This document shows positions 28,812-37,828 of a DNA stretch of 63,523 nucleotides, one piece after another. Each line of letters starts with the position of its first letter. Within the stretch, counting starts at the first letter, position 1. Under the pieces are notes generated by a model. The model did not search any database, was not told where the DNA came from, and saw nothing but the letters and a program-made list of their open reading frames with translations. The DNA comes from Pseudomonadota bacterium (GTDB taxonomy: Bacteria; Pseudomonadota; Gammaproteobacteria; Steroidobacterales; Steroidobacteraceae): NCBI GenBank assembly GCA_021779535.1, contig JAJYAM010000002.1, forward strand, positions 15,926 through 79,448, read 5' to 3'. The translations under genes were made by a program, and so were the position numbers.

Positions 28812-29342
28812 ATGAACCAATCAATGCTCGTCGGCGCGGTATTCGGGGCGGTCGCGGCGACCGCCGGAGCGGCCGTCGCCGGTTATCATTACCTCGGGCC
28901 CCCCGCAGAGAGCGCCAAGGTCGTCGCCGTCGTCGCGCTGCAGAAGACGCTGCGGACGCCGCGGCAGGTGTGCCATGACGAGGCGGTCACCCGCGTGGCT
29001 CCGCCCCGCGACCAGGAGCGCCTGGCCGGCACCGGCATCGGCGCCGTGGTCGGCGGCTTGCTCGGCAATCGCATCGGCGGCGGCAGCGGCCAGGTTCTCG
29101 CGACCGTCGCGGGTGCGGCCGCGGGCGGCTACGCGGGCAATCGGATCGAGCAGCGGATGCAGCAAGGCAACACCTACACGACGACCGAACGGCGCTGCGT
29201 GACGGTATACGACGTCACCCGCGAACCGGCCGGCTACGAAGTGACCTATCTGTTCGACGGTCGGCGGCACCGCATCCGGATGGCGCACGATCCGGGCAAG
29301 ACGCTCCCGGTCCGTCACGGGCAGGTCCTCACCACGACCTAA
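28812..29342 (+). CDS. Glycine-zipper 2TM domain protein
   Basis: 176-residue envelope protein. An N-terminal signal/anchor helix is followed by a glycine-zipper pair (GTGIGAVVGGLLGNRIGG and AGAAAGGYAGNRIEQ) of the Rick_17kDa type, then a small C-terminal domain with a YEVTYLFDG strand. Such proteins are outer-membrane or envelope stress proteins. GAGGAGG directly upstream supports the ATG at 28812. Confidence 0.82.
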   Translation: MNQSMLVGAVFGAVAATAGAAVAGYHYLGPPAESAKVVAVVALQKTLRTPRQVCHDEAVTRVAPPRDQERLAGTGIGAVVGGLLGNRIGGGSGQVLATVAGAAAGGYAGNRIEQRMQQGNTYTTTERRCVTVYDVTREPAGYEVTYLFDGRRHRIRMAHDPGKTLPVRHGQVLTTT

Positions 29343-29363
29343 CCCGCAAAAGGGCCGACGGGC

Positions 29364-29382
29364 CGCGGGTGGGCGACCCGCG
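29364..29382 (+). terminator. Short hairpin before the paaK promoter
   Basis: A 7-bp stem CGCGGGT/ACCCGCG with a 5-base loop, 22 bp after the glycine-zipper gene and just before the -35 of the next promoter. No T tract. Confidence 0.3.
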
Positions 29383-29385
29383 CGC

Positions 29386-29414
29386 TTGACAGCGGCCGCT
29401 GCGGCTAATATGGT
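29386..29414 (+). promoter_or_regulatory. Sigma70-type promoter of the paaK-padCD operon
   Basis: TTGACA at 29386-29391, a 17-bp spacer and TATGGT at 29409-29414. The -10 runs into the 20-bp island operator that begins at 29413, so bound repressor would block RNA polymerase. The same -35/-10 pair and geometry occur at the kor promoter. Confidence 0.7.
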
Positions 29415-29432
29415 ATTACAGTACCATAATAC
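29413..29432. promoter_or_regulatory. Island operator site A (paaK operon)
   Basis: Sequence GTATTACAGTACCATAATAC: GTATT and AATAC arms around a central GTAC dyad. One of five copies in the window, all at aromatic-operon promoters. Confidence 0.75.
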
Positions 29433-29510
29433 GATATTGGCTGAAGCTGGCCCTGGGGTCGACCGCCGCACGAGGCGGTGCGGCCGGGTCCCGAGGACTC
29501 GGGAGGGACG

Positions 29511-30839
29511 ATGTCGAGCACGTCGCGGATCTCAATCGCTTCGCGAGACGGAGGCGAAACCGATGCGGCGATCCGGTTCGGCGTCGACGAACTGCGCAGT
29601 CTCCAGCTTGGCCGTCTGAAGTGGTCGCTGCGCTATACCTACGACCGGGTCGAGCATTTTCGCCGTCGCTGCGTCGATGCGGGGGTCCATCCCGAGGACT
29701 TGCGCACGCTCGAGGATCTCGCGAAGTTCCCGTTGATGACGAAGGCCGATCTGCGGGACCACTATCCGTTCGGGCTCCTCGCGGTGCCGCGCACCGAATT
29801 GCGGCGCGTGCACGCGTCGAGCGGAACGACCGGACGGCCGACGGTGGTCGCCTATACGCGCCGCGACCTCGACCACTGGAGCGACCTCGTCGCGCGCTCA
29901 CTGCGGGTCGCGGGCGCGCGGCCCGGAGAGCTCGTGCACGTCGCGTTCGGGTACGGCTTGTTCACCGGCGGTCTCGGCGCACACTACGGCGCGGAGCGCC
30001 TCGGATGCGCCGTCGTCCCGATGTCCGGCGGCCAGACCGAGCGTCAGGTGCAGCTGATCGCGGATTTCAAGCCCGACATCCTGATGGCGACGCCGTCGTA
30101 CGCGCTCACGATAGCCGAGGAATTTGCGCGGCAAGGAATCGACGCGCGCGAATGCTCGCTGCGCGTCGGGTGCTTCGGCGCCGAGCCCTGGAGCGAACCG
30201 ATGCGCGCCGAGATCGAACGGGCGTTCGGGATCGACGCGGTCGACCTTTACGGGCTGTCGGAGTTGATGGGGCCCGGCGTCGCCTGCGAAAACGTCGAGA
30301 CGAAAGACGGGCCGATCCTGTGGGAGGACCACTTCTATCCCGAGATCATCGATCCGCAGACCGGCGCGCCGGTTCCCGACGGGCAGGAAGGCGAGCTGGT
30401 ATTGACGACGCTGACGAAGGAGGCGTTGCCGGTGATCCGATACCGGACCCGGGACCGCAGCCGCCTGTTGCCGCCGACGACCGGCGCGATGCGCCGGATC
30501 GCGAGGATCCGTGCGCGCACCGACGACATGATGATCGTGCGGGGCGTGAACGTCTTCCCGAGCCAGATCGAGGAACTGATCTTGAAGGTCCCGGGCCTTG
30601 CGCCGCATTACCTGATCGACCTGTCGCGCGACGGCCATCTCGACGTGATGCGCATCGAGGTCGAGATGACGGCGGACGCCGACGCCGGTGACGCCGAACG
30701 CACCCGGCGGGCCCAGGAGCTGCATCACCACGTGCGCACGTTCGTCGGGCTCGGCGCCGTGATCGAGGTTCGCCCGCCGGGAACGCTCGAGCGATCGGCC
30801 GGCAAGGCGCGCCGCGTTCGTGATCGGCGGCAGATTTGA
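29511..30839 (+). CDS. paaK: Phenylacetate-CoA ligase
   Basis: 442-residue AMP-forming ligase of the PaaK family, converting phenylacetate, ATP and CoA to phenylacetyl-CoA in the cytoplasm. The ATP-binding loop is HASSGTTGRPTVVAY, the mid motif GLSELMGPGVACE and the hinge YRTRDRSRLL are typical, and it ends in a PaaK-type C-terminal domain. GGGAGGG precedes the ATG at 29511. It heads an operon with a thioesterase and padCD, so it feeds anaerobic alpha-oxidation of phenylacetyl-CoA; no aerobic paaABCDE genes are present. Other aryl acids as substrate cannot be excluded. Confidence 0.88.
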   Translation: MSSTSRISIASRDGGETDAAIRFGVDELRSLQLGRLKWSLRYTYDRVEHFRRRCVDAGVHPEDLRTLEDLAKFPLMTKADLRDHYPFGLLAVPRTELRRVHASSGTTGRPTVVAYTRRDLDHWSDLVARSLRVAGARPGELVHVAFGYGLFTGGLGAHYGAERLGCAVVPMSGGQTERQVQLIADFKPDILMATPSYALTIAEEFARQGIDARECSLRVGCFGAEPWSEPMRAEIERAFGIDAVDLYGLSELMGPGVACENVETKDGPILWEDHFYPEIIDPQTGAPVPDGQEGELVLTTLTKEALPVIRYRTRDRSRLLPPTTGAMRRIARIRARTDDMMIVRGVNVFPSQIEELILKVPGLAPHYLIDLSRDGHLDVMRIEVEMTADADAGDAERTRRAQELHHHVRTFVGLGAVIEVRPPGTLERSAGKARRVRDRRQI

Positions 30840-30876
30840 TCGAGCGACCATCACCGGATCGAGCGAGGATACGCGC

Positions 30877-31284
30877 ATGAAGAACACGCTGAAGGCTGGA
30901 GTCACCAAACAGATCTCGCTGTCGATCGACGTGCCGCGCACGATCGACTTCCTCGGCGAGGCGCTGCGGGTGTACGCGACTCCGGCGCTGGTGCGGGATT
31001 TCGAGATCTTGTGCCGGGACTTGCTGCTCGAGCACTGCGATTCCGGCGAGGACTCGGTCGGCACGGGGATCTGCATCAGCCATACCGGCGCGACGCTGCT
31101 CGGGATGACCGTCGAACTGCGCGCCGAGGTGAAGGAAATCGACCGCCGACTCGTGAAGTTCGCGCTCTCGGCGCGCGACGGCGTGGAATCGGTGTCCGTC
31201 GGCGAGCATACGCGCGCGGTCGTCGAGGTGGAGAAGCTGCGCACGCGGCTCGCGGCGAAAGCCGCGGCGGCGAAGGCCGGCTGA
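30877..31284 (+). CDS. FlK-like acyl-CoA thioesterase
   Basis: 135-residue hot-dog-fold thioesterase resembling the fluoroacetyl-CoA thioesterase FlK group. The catalytic Thr, Glu and His typical of that group appear to align with YATPAL, DFEIL and ISHTGAT, with GMTVELRAEV after them. It stands between paaK and padC in the phenylacetate operon. A likely job is hydrolysis of phenylacetyl-CoA or another aryl-CoA to avoid trapping CoA, or removal of an inhibitory analogue; this is inference. The ATG at 30877 gives the normal family length. Confidence 0.75.
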   Translation: MKNTLKAGVTKQISLSIDVPRTIDFLGEALRVYATPALVRDFEILCRDLLLEHCDSGEDSVGTGICISHTGATLLGMTVELRAEVKEIDRRLVKFALSARDGVESVSVGEHTRAVVEVEKLRTRLAAKAAAAKAG

Positions 31285-31300
31285 GGAACGGTTCCCGGTC

Positions 31301-31951
31301 ATGACCCGTTACGTGATGGTCGTCGATCTTCGCCGGTGCACCGGCTGCCAGACCTGCACGGCCGCGTGCAAGCACGCGAACGGCACCCCGCCGGGCGTGC
31401 AGTGGCGCCGGGTCCTCGACATCGAATCCGGCGTCTTTCCGAACGTGCGGCGTACGTTCGTCCCGGTGAGCTGCATGCATTGCGGATCGCCGCCGTGCCT
31501 CGACGTGTGCCCGACCGGCGCGACGTTCAAGCGAGACGACGGACGGGTTGCGATCAACTACGACGTGTGCATCGGGTGCGCGTATTGCGCGGTCGCCTGT
31601 CCGTACCAGCAGCGCTTCAAGACGCAGCATGCGCAGTTCGCGTACGGTGCGGATCCGACCGCTCCCGAGGAGCGGCAGTTCGACCCGGCGCGGCTCGGCG
31701 TCTCGACCAAGTGCACGTTCTGCAGCGACCGGATCGACCTTGCGCGCGAGACCGGGCAAGTGCCGGGCGTCGACCCGGACGTGACGCCCGCGTGCGTGAA
31801 CTCCTGCATCGCCAGCGCGCTGCACTTCGGCGACCGTGACGATCCGCAGAGCAACGTGTCGGCGCTGCTGCGCGAGAACCGGCATTTCCGGATGCACGAG
31901 GAGCTCGGGACCGACCCGGGCATCTATTACCTGACCGACACGGATGGTTGA
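31301..31951 (+). CDS. padC: Phenylacetyl-CoA:acceptor oxidoreductase, Fe-S subunit PadC
   Basis: 216-residue electron-transfer subunit of the DMSO-reductase family type with sixteen cysteines in four cluster motifs (C13-C16-C19-C23; C58-C61-C66-C70; C90-C93-C96-C100; C138-C141 with C165-C169). It passes electrons from the molybdenum subunit PadB to the membrane subunit PadD. No Tat signal is present. padC is 16 bp after the thioesterase and 3 bp before padD. The assignment to Pad, rather than another molybdoenzyme, rests on paaK, padD and the convergent padB. Confidence 0.85.
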   Translation: MTRYVMVVDLRRCTGCQTCTAACKHANGTPPGVQWRRVLDIESGVFPNVRRTFVPVSCMHCGSPPCLDVCPTGATFKRDDGRVAINYDVCIGCAYCAVACPYQQRFKTQHAQFAYGADPTAPEERQFDPARLGVSTKCTFCSDRIDLARETGQVPGVDPDVTPACVNSCIASALHFGDRDDPQSNVSALLRENRHFRMHEELGTDPGIYYLTDTDG

Positions 31952-31954
31952 TCG

Positions 31955-32833
31955 ATGAGCGTTCCCAATTCCAGCCGGATCGCGCCGTGGCGACAGACCT
32001 ACTGGGACTGGCGCGCGGCCGGCAACTTCATCTTCGGCGGCACCGGCAGCGGGGCGCTGGTCTACGCCGCCGTGATCCCCGGGGCGGCGCCGATCCTCGG
32101 ACCGCTCGGCGCCGCCTTCGTCGTCTGCGGCTTGCTGTGCGTGTGGTTCGAGATCGGCCGGCCGTGGCGCGCGCTCAACGTGTTCAGCCGACCGCGCAGC
32201 TCGTGGATGTCGCGGGAGGCGCTGATCGCGCCGTGGCTGATCGCGACCGGTTCGCTCGCCGTGGTGCCGCGGCTCGCCGAGTTGCGCGTCGTCGCCGGCG
32301 CGTTCGCGCTCGCTTACGTCTACTGCCAGGCGCGGATGCTGAACGCCGCCCGCGGGATCCCCGCGTGGCGCCACCCGCGGGCGGTTCCGCTGCTGGTCGT
32401 GACCGGGCTCGCGGAGGGTGCGGGCGTCGGCGTGCTCGCCGGCTCCCTGTCCGCGCCGGCGATCGCCACGGCGAGCTGGATCGCATGGCCGCTGGCTGGA
32501 TTGATCGCGTTGCGGATCGCCGCGGTGATCGCGTATCGCCACGGCTTGGATCGCGACGGCGCGCCGCAAAACCTGCTGCGCGATCTGGCACGGGGCGCGC
32601 CGAAGCGCCTCGCCGTCGAGGTTGGCGCGATCGTCGCCGCGCTCGCGCAACTCGCGTGGCCGCGGGGGGGGAATCTGCCGATCGACGCCGCCGCGCTGCT
32701 CGCGGTCGCGGCCGGCTGGTCGTGGAAATACGCGATCGTCGTGCGCTGGTCCTACAACCAGGGCTTCGCACTGCCGCTGACGCCGGTGCGCGGCGTCGGC
32801 GTCAGCGGGCCGGGCGCGCGGCCCGGCTGGTGA
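31955..32833 (+). CDS. padD: Phenylacetyl-CoA:acceptor oxidoreductase, membrane subunit PadD
   Basis: 292-residue integral membrane protein with about eight hydrophobic helices, NrfD/PsrC-like in layout, starting YWDWRAAGNFIFGGTGSG. It would anchor the complex and deliver electrons to quinone. The last 32 bp overlap the end of padB on the other strand, a convergent arrangement. Confidence 0.82.
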   Translation: MSVPNSSRIAPWRQTYWDWRAAGNFIFGGTGSGALVYAAVIPGAAPILGPLGAAFVVCGLLCVWFEIGRPWRALNVFSRPRSSWMSREALIAPWLIATGSLAVVPRLAELRVVAGAFALAYVYCQARMLNAARGIPAWRHPRAVPLLVVTGLAEGAGVGVLAGSLSAPAIATASWIAWPLAGLIALRIAAVIAYRHGLDRDGAPQNLLRDLARGAPKRLAVEVGAIVAALAQLAWPRGGNLPIDAAALLAVAAGWSWKYAIVVRWSYNQGFALPLTPVRGVGVSGPGARPGW

Positions 32834-35561
32834 CCGGCGCCAGCCGGCGCAGCGCGACCCGGACGAGGTCCGAGCCCGAGCCCGTCGCGTCCGTCAGGGT
32901 CAGCGACATCGGCGCCACGGTGTTCAGACTCGGCGCGTGCAGGTCCTTCGCGTACGGCGTCGCCCAGTGGTCGAACTGGCCCACGATCACCAGCACGTCG
33001 GGTCGCACGCCCTGAACCACGATCGCCGGGCCCGAGGTCGTGCCCGTCGGCGATGCAACTTCGACCGGGTCGCCGTCCGCGATGCCGAGGCGCGCCGCGG
33101 TCGCGGCGTTGATCACGACGCCACGATGGCCGCGCACGTTCTGCGCGACCTCGTCCATCAGCTGGATCATCACGTTGCCGCCGGCGTGGTATTGCATGCT
33201 CTTGGTCGTGATCAGCCAGAACGGAAAGTCGTCCGGCGAGTAACCGCGCTGCCGCAGGTCCTCGTCCCAGATTCCGGGAAAGTCATGCCAGGTCGGCAGG
33301 AACCCGTATTCGGTGAGCTGCCGATCCCACCAGTGCACGCCGGTTTCGTGCAGGCGATTGCCGAGCTCCTTCCCCGAGCGGTTCAATCGTTCCTGATAGG
33401 GCAGCTCGAAACGCAAACCCAGCTTCGCGAGCGTCGGGTAGAGGTACCAGGCGCTCTGCGGGAACGGGCGCGTCATGAAGCCGTTCGCCTTGAACCAGTC
33501 GAGGTCGTGGCGTTCCTCGCCGCCGCTGAGCTCGGCGCTCGCGGCGAGACAGGTCGCGTTCCAGATCGCGTCGACCGAATTCGGCTCGTCGACCGGGAGC
33601 GAGTAGTCCCAGTTCGCGCCTTTCAGGCGAACCCCGCAGGTGCCGCGATTGATCGCGGCGTTGTACCCCTCGAGCACTCCCGTCCGGCGCGCCAGCTCGG
33701 TCGCGATCCAGGTGAAGTCGCGCGTGTCGCCGCGCGGCGCGACCGCCGGCTGGCGCAGCGCGAAGCCTTCGTGACGCCAGAACTGCTCGACGAATTTCGT
33801 CCGGCCGACCCGGATCAGCTGGGTGCTCTCGAGATCGGTCGCCTCCGGCAGCAGGATGTCCGCCATGTGGTTGGTTTCATCCGGCGTGTACGCGAAGCAC
33901 ACCGTGAACGGGAACGTCGCCATGGTGTCGGCGACCGAGCGGGTGTCCCAGAACGAGATCGCCGGGTTCGTCCGGTACGCGATCCAGACCTCGGGCTTGG
34001 TCGCCTTCGGCCAATGATCGACGTTGTGCTTCTGGAACATCCAGCTCAAGTGCGTGGGCCCCAGCGCCTGGCTCCATGCGCCGCTGTTGCCGGACAGCGG
34101 GACCAGGGTCCGGTGCGCGTTGCGCACGTGCGGGGTCTTCTCCCAATGGGCCGCGTCGGTCGCGTTCAGCGTGTGCTGCATGAAGCCGTCGGCGCCGGGC
34201 TGCACGCTCTTGTGGCGATCCTCGTGGAACTTGTTGATGCGCACCGTGGTGCCGAGCGTCCCACCGGGAACCTCGAGCGCGCCGACCAGCACCGCGAGCA
34301 CCGTCCGGGCCCACACGCACTCGTACGCGCCCCAGCCGTTGTTCACCGTCTTGCCGAGGGTCACCGACACCGGGCGGAACGGCATGGTCTCGCCGTCGAT
34401 CTCGATCGTGCGGCCGATGCAGGCCTCGTCGAGGTATTCGTTCGCGATCCGGCGGATCGTCGCCGCGCTCACGTCGCAAATCGCGCTGGCCCACTCCGGC
34501 GTGTACTCGCGCAGGTGCGCGAGCAACCGTTCGAACGCGGTCTCGGCCGCGATGCCGGTGTGCTCCCAGCGCTCCTCGTCGGCGCCGACCTCGACCGCGG
34601 CGGTGACGCGCGCCGGCCCCTCGAGCGCCGGCTCGGCCGCGGCGTCGTCGAACGGGACCGCGACCTGCCGCCGTGCGTCGAAGACCAGCGGCTTCAGGGT
34701 CGCCGGATCCCGCAGATAATAGCCATGCGGCCCGACGAGATACGGCGACGAGGTCATCTTCGCGAGGAACGGCAGATCCAGCCGGGAATGCGGGTGCTCG
34801 TGCAGCAGCACGTGGATCATCGCGAACATGAACGCGGGATCGGTCTTCGGCCTGATCGGGATCCATTCGGCCGAGGCCGCGCCGGAGATCGACAGGTGCG
34901 GCTCGATCTGGACGCGCCGCGCGCCGCGCGCACGCGCCGCCGCATGCCGCGCGGCCGCGCTCACGCCGCCGCTGACCTCGTTGTTCGCGCCGAACGAGAC
35001 GATGTAGTTGCTGAGCGGAGTGTCCGCGGATACGGTGAACGCCCGATGCCAGAATTCGCCGTACAGATGCTCCGAGTGGACGCACTTCACGCCTTGTCCG
35101 GAGCCGAAGCTGAAGTCGACCGGACCGAATGCGGACAGGAACGCGGGGAACGTGCCCATGTAGTTCGCCGGCGTGCCGCCGTGGCCGAAGGTCACCGCGA
35201 CGCGCGGCATCCCCGCTTCGTCCGTGAGGCCGCGCTGCCGGATCTCGGCGAGTTTCGCGGCGACGAGGTCGAGCGCGTCGTCCCAGGTAATCGGCACGAA
35301 CCCGGGGTCCTCGTCGCGGCCCTTGCGCGGATTCGTGCGTCGCATCGGCGTCAGGATCCGCGCCGGATGATAGGTCTTCTGGACGAGGCCGTAGGCCTTC
35401 ACGCACGGCTTGCCGTCACCGGGATGGATCCCCTTCGCGGCGAAATTCGGGCCGACCTCGGTTGCGACTCCGTCGACGACCTTCACCGTGAGCAGGTCGG
35501 GGCCGGCCACACAGTTGTAGCAATACGTGGGAACGGTACGCGCGGCGGGCGATCGCGTCAT
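32802..35561 (-). CDS. padB: Phenylacetyl-CoA:acceptor oxidoreductase, molybdenum subunit PadB
   Basis: 919-residue molybdopterin oxidoreductase carrying out the alpha-oxidation of phenylacetyl-CoA to phenylglyoxylate. The N-terminus has CYNC and then KPCVKAYG for an iron-sulfur cluster; the usual third cysteine of a CxxCxxxC motif is not seen, an Asp (GPD) stands near that place. Domain order (4Fe-4S, MGD-binding domains, C-terminal dinucleotide-binding domain with HAGGNVMIQ) is complete. No twin-arginine signal, fitting a cytoplasmic active site. GGGGAG precedes the ATG at 35561. It is transcribed toward padCD and apart from iorA. Confidence 0.85.
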   Translation of the reverse strand: MTRSPAARTVPTYCYNCVAGPDLLTVKVVDGVATEVGPNFAAKGIHPGDGKPCVKAYGLVQKTYHPARILTPMRRTNPRKGRDEDPGFVPITWDDALDLVAAKLAEIRQRGLTDEAGMPRVAVTFGHGGTPANYMGTFPAFLSAFGPVDFSFGSGQGVKCVHSEHLYGEFWHRAFTVSADTPLSNYIVSFGANNEVSGGVSAAARHAAARARGARRVQIEPHLSISGAASAEWIPIRPKTDPAFMFAMIHVLLHEHPHSRLDLPFLAKMTSSPYLVGPHGYYLRDPATLKPLVFDARRQVAVPFDDAAAEPALEGPARVTAAVEVGADEERWEHTGIAAETAFERLLAHLREYTPEWASAICDVSAATIRRIANEYLDEACIGRTIEIDGETMPFRPVSVTLGKTVNNGWGAYECVWARTVLAVLVGALEVPGGTLGTTVRINKFHEDRHKSVQPGADGFMQHTLNATDAAHWEKTPHVRNAHRTLVPLSGNSGAWSQALGPTHLSWMFQKHNVDHWPKATKPEVWIAYRTNPAISFWDTRSVADTMATFPFTVCFAYTPDETNHMADILLPEATDLESTQLIRVGRTKFVEQFWRHEGFALRQPAVAPRGDTRDFTWIATELARRTGVLEGYNAAINRGTCGVRLKGANWDYSLPVDEPNSVDAIWNATCLAASAELSGGEERHDLDWFKANGFMTRPFPQSAWYLYPTLAKLGLRFELPYQERLNRSGKELGNRLHETGVHWWDRQLTEYGFLPTWHDFPGIWDEDLRQRGYSPDDFPFWLITTKSMQYHAGGNVMIQLMDEVAQNVRGHRGVVINAATAARLGIADGDPVEVASPTGTTSGPAIVVQGVRPDVLVIVGQFDHWATPYAKDLHAPSLNTVAPMSLTLTDATGSGSDLVRVALRRLAPVTSRAARPAR

Positions 35562-35595
35562 CGGTGACTCCCCAATGCGCCTGGAACCTAAAGAT

Positions 35596-35615
35596 GTAAT
35601 TCGGTACAATAATAC
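35596..35615. promoter_or_regulatory. Island operator site B (padB / iorA divergent region)
   Basis: Sequence GTAATTCGGTACAATAATAC, the most diverged of the five copies (one arm base changed). It lies 34 bp upstream of padB and 74 bp upstream of iorA. A -10-like TATTAT on the minus strand (35609-35614) and TACAAT on the plus strand (35605-35610) fall inside it, so one site could control both directions. No good -35 was found. Confidence 0.6.
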
Positions 35616-35689
35616 ATGAATTAGCATCGGAGTGAAATTGCCGCCCCCGGAAGGGTCGGTGGCGGACTCCCGCGAGGGTGGCGTCGGCT

Positions 35690-37828
35690 ATGGCGGAACG
35701 ATCGTTTTCCAAGGAAATCGAGAAGCTGCGTCTCGGTGACGGCGAGGAGTTCCGCGGGGAAGGCATCCTCGCGGTCACCAAGGCGCTGCTGCAGTCGGGG
35801 GTTGGTTACGTCGGCGGCTACCCGGGCGCACCGATCTCCCACTTGATGGACGTGCTCTCCGAAGCGCACGGCCTGCTCGACGATCTCGGCGTGCAATTCG
35901 TCGCCAACGCGTCCGAAGCCGCCGCGGCCGCGATGCTCGCGGCATCCGTGAATTACCCCATCCGCGGCGCGGTGACCTGGAAGTCGACCGTCGGCACGAA
36001 CGTGGCCTCCGATGCGCTCGCGAACCTCGCGTCCGGCGGGGTCACCGGCGGCGCCCTGATCATCGTCGGCGAGGACTACGGCGAGGGCTCCTCGATCCTG
36101 CAGGAGCGCTCGCACGCGTTCGCGATGAAATCGCAGATGTGGCTGCTGGATCCGCGGCCGCGGCTGCCGAGCATCGTCGAGGCCGTCGAGCGCGGCTTCG
36201 AGCTGTCGGAGGCCTCGCACACGCCGGTGATGCTCGAGCTCAGAATCCGCGCGTGCCACGTCTACGGGCGATTCCGCGCGAAGGCGAACCGGTCGCCGGC
36301 GTTCTCGGTCCAGGACGCGCTCGATCACGTCCGTCGCGACGCCTCGCGGATCGTGCTGCCCCCGGCGAGCTTCGAGCACGAGCGCGAGAAGGTCGAGCGA
36401 CGCTGGCCGGCGGCCCTCGAATTCATCCGCTCGCGGCGGATGAACGAATTCATCGACGGCCCGCGCGAGGACCTCGGGGTCATCGTCCAAGGGGGCTTGA
36501 CCAACGCGCTGCTCCGCGCACTCGAACTCGCCGGGGTCGCCCGGCCCGACGGGTCGACCGACCTGCCGATCTACGTGCTCAACGTGACCTATCCGCTGCT
36601 GGAAGACGAGGTCGTGCGTTTTTGCGCCGGGAAGCGCGCGGTGCTCGTCGTCGAAGAGGGGCAGCCGGAATTCATCGAGCAAGCCTTGAACTCGATCCTC
36701 CGCCACGCCGACTCGCCGACCAAGCTGGTCGGCAAGGCGGTGCTGCCCCGGGCGGGCGAATACACCGGCCCGGCGTTGCTGAGCGGCATCGAACGCTTCC
36801 TCGGCGAGCACGCGCCGGCCGCGCCGCGCGCGCACGCCGCCTCGGGCACGGCCGGCAGGATCTCGAGCGAGGCGGCGGCGCTCGCGCCCGCGATCCCGCC
36901 GCGACCCGTGGGCTTCTGCACCGGCTGTCCGGAGCGGCCGATCTTCGCCGCGATGAAGCTCCTGCAGCGCGACATCGGCCCGCTGCACGTCAGCTGCGAC
37001 ATCGGCTGTCATCTGTTCTCGATCCTGCCGCCGTTCAACATCGGCAACACGACGATGGGCTACGGCCTCGGCGCCGCCGGCGCGGCCGCGCTGCGCTCGG
37101 ATCGCGGCAAGCGACCCGTCGCGGTCATGGGCGACGGGGGCTTCTGGCACAACGGGCTCACGTCCGGCGTCGGCAACGCGGTGTTCAACCGGTCCGACCC
37201 GGTGCTCGTCGTCGTCGACAACGGCTATGCGGCCGCGACCGGCGGACAGGACGTGCCGTCGACGCGCACGCCGAGCAAGACCCGCAGTACCCGCCATCCG
37301 ATCGCGACCGCCGTGCAGGGCGTCGGGGTCGACTGGGTCCGGGTCGTCGAGCACACCTACGACGTCGCGAAGATGCGCGACACGCTGCGCGAGGCGATTG
37401 CGAGTCCGGGCACCGGGCCGAAGGTCGTGGTCGCGGCGTCCGAGTGCATGCTCAATCGACAGCGCCGCGAGAATCCGCAGCGCAAGCGGAGAATCGCCGG
37501 GGGCGAGCGCGTCGCGCTGGACCGCTTCGGTGTCGATTCGGACGTGTGCACCGGCGATCACTCGTGCATCCGGCTGTCCGGCTGCCCGTCGCTCACGATC
37601 AAGCCCCGCGTCGGCCGGCCGCCGGCGGCGACCGTCGATCGCAGCTGCGTCGGCTGCGGATTGTGCGGCGAACTCGCGGACACGGCGGCGCTGTGTCCGT
37701 CGTTCTACCGCATGCGGGTGCTCCACAACCCGACGCGCTGGGAGCGGCTGCGCGCCGGCGTGAGCGGCGCGATCATCGGCTGGCTCCAGCGGCGTGCCGC
37801 GACCCGAAGGCTGCGCCATGCATTCTGA
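35690..37828 (+). CDS. iorA: Indolepyruvate/arylpyruvate:ferredoxin oxidoreductase, alpha subunit
   Basis: 712-residue TPP-dependent 2-oxoacid oxidoreductase subunit that converts aryl pyruvates (indolepyruvate, phenylpyruvate) to arylacetyl-CoA. The pyrimidine-binding domain begins GYPGAPISHLMDVL, the TPP motif is GDGGFWHNG...N, a CTGCPERPIF cluster motif is in the middle and a ferredoxin-like tail has DRSCVGCGLC. GAGGG precedes the ATG at 35690; an ATG 12 bp upstream is in frame. It would feed phenylacetyl-CoA from phenylalanine into PadBCD. Confidence 0.82.
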   Translation: MAERSFSKEIEKLRLGDGEEFRGEGILAVTKALLQSGVGYVGGYPGAPISHLMDVLSEAHGLLDDLGVQFVANASEAAAAAMLAASVNYPIRGAVTWKSTVGTNVASDALANLASGGVTGGALIIVGEDYGEGSSILQERSHAFAMKSQMWLLDPRPRLPSIVEAVERGFELSEASHTPVMLELRIRACHVYGRFRAKANRSPAFSVQDALDHVRRDASRIVLPPASFEHEREKVERRWPAALEFIRSRRMNEFIDGPREDLGVIVQGGLTNALLRALELAGVARPDGSTDLPIYVLNVTYPLLEDEVVRFCAGKRAVLVVEEGQPEFIEQALNSILRHADSPTKLVGKAVLPRAGEYTGPALLSGIERFLGEHAPAAPRAHAASGTAGRISSEAAALAPAIPPRPVGFCTGCPERPIFAAMKLLQRDIGPLHVSCDIGCHLFSILPPFNIGNTTMGYGLGAAGAAALRSDRGKRPVAVMGDGGFWHNGLTSGVGNAVFNRSDPVLVVVDNGYAAATGGQDVPSTRTPSKTRSTRHPIATAVQGVGVDWVRVVEHTYDVAKMRDTLREAIASPGTGPKVVVAASECMLNRQRRENPQRKRRIAGGERVALDRFGVDSDVCTGDHSCIRLSGCPSLTIKPRVGRPPAATVDRSCVGCGLCGELADTAALCPSFYRMRVLHNPTRWERLRAGVSGAIIGWLQRRAATRRLRHAF

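Noticed and set aside
29511-30839. paaK as part of the aerobic phenylacetate (paa epoxidation) pathway
   Set aside because: No paaABCDE, paaG, paaZ; the neighbours are padCD and the gene shares the operator of anaerobic operons.
32937-35567. 876-codon plus-strand open frame opposite padB
   Set aside because: Reverse reading of padB; no motifs.
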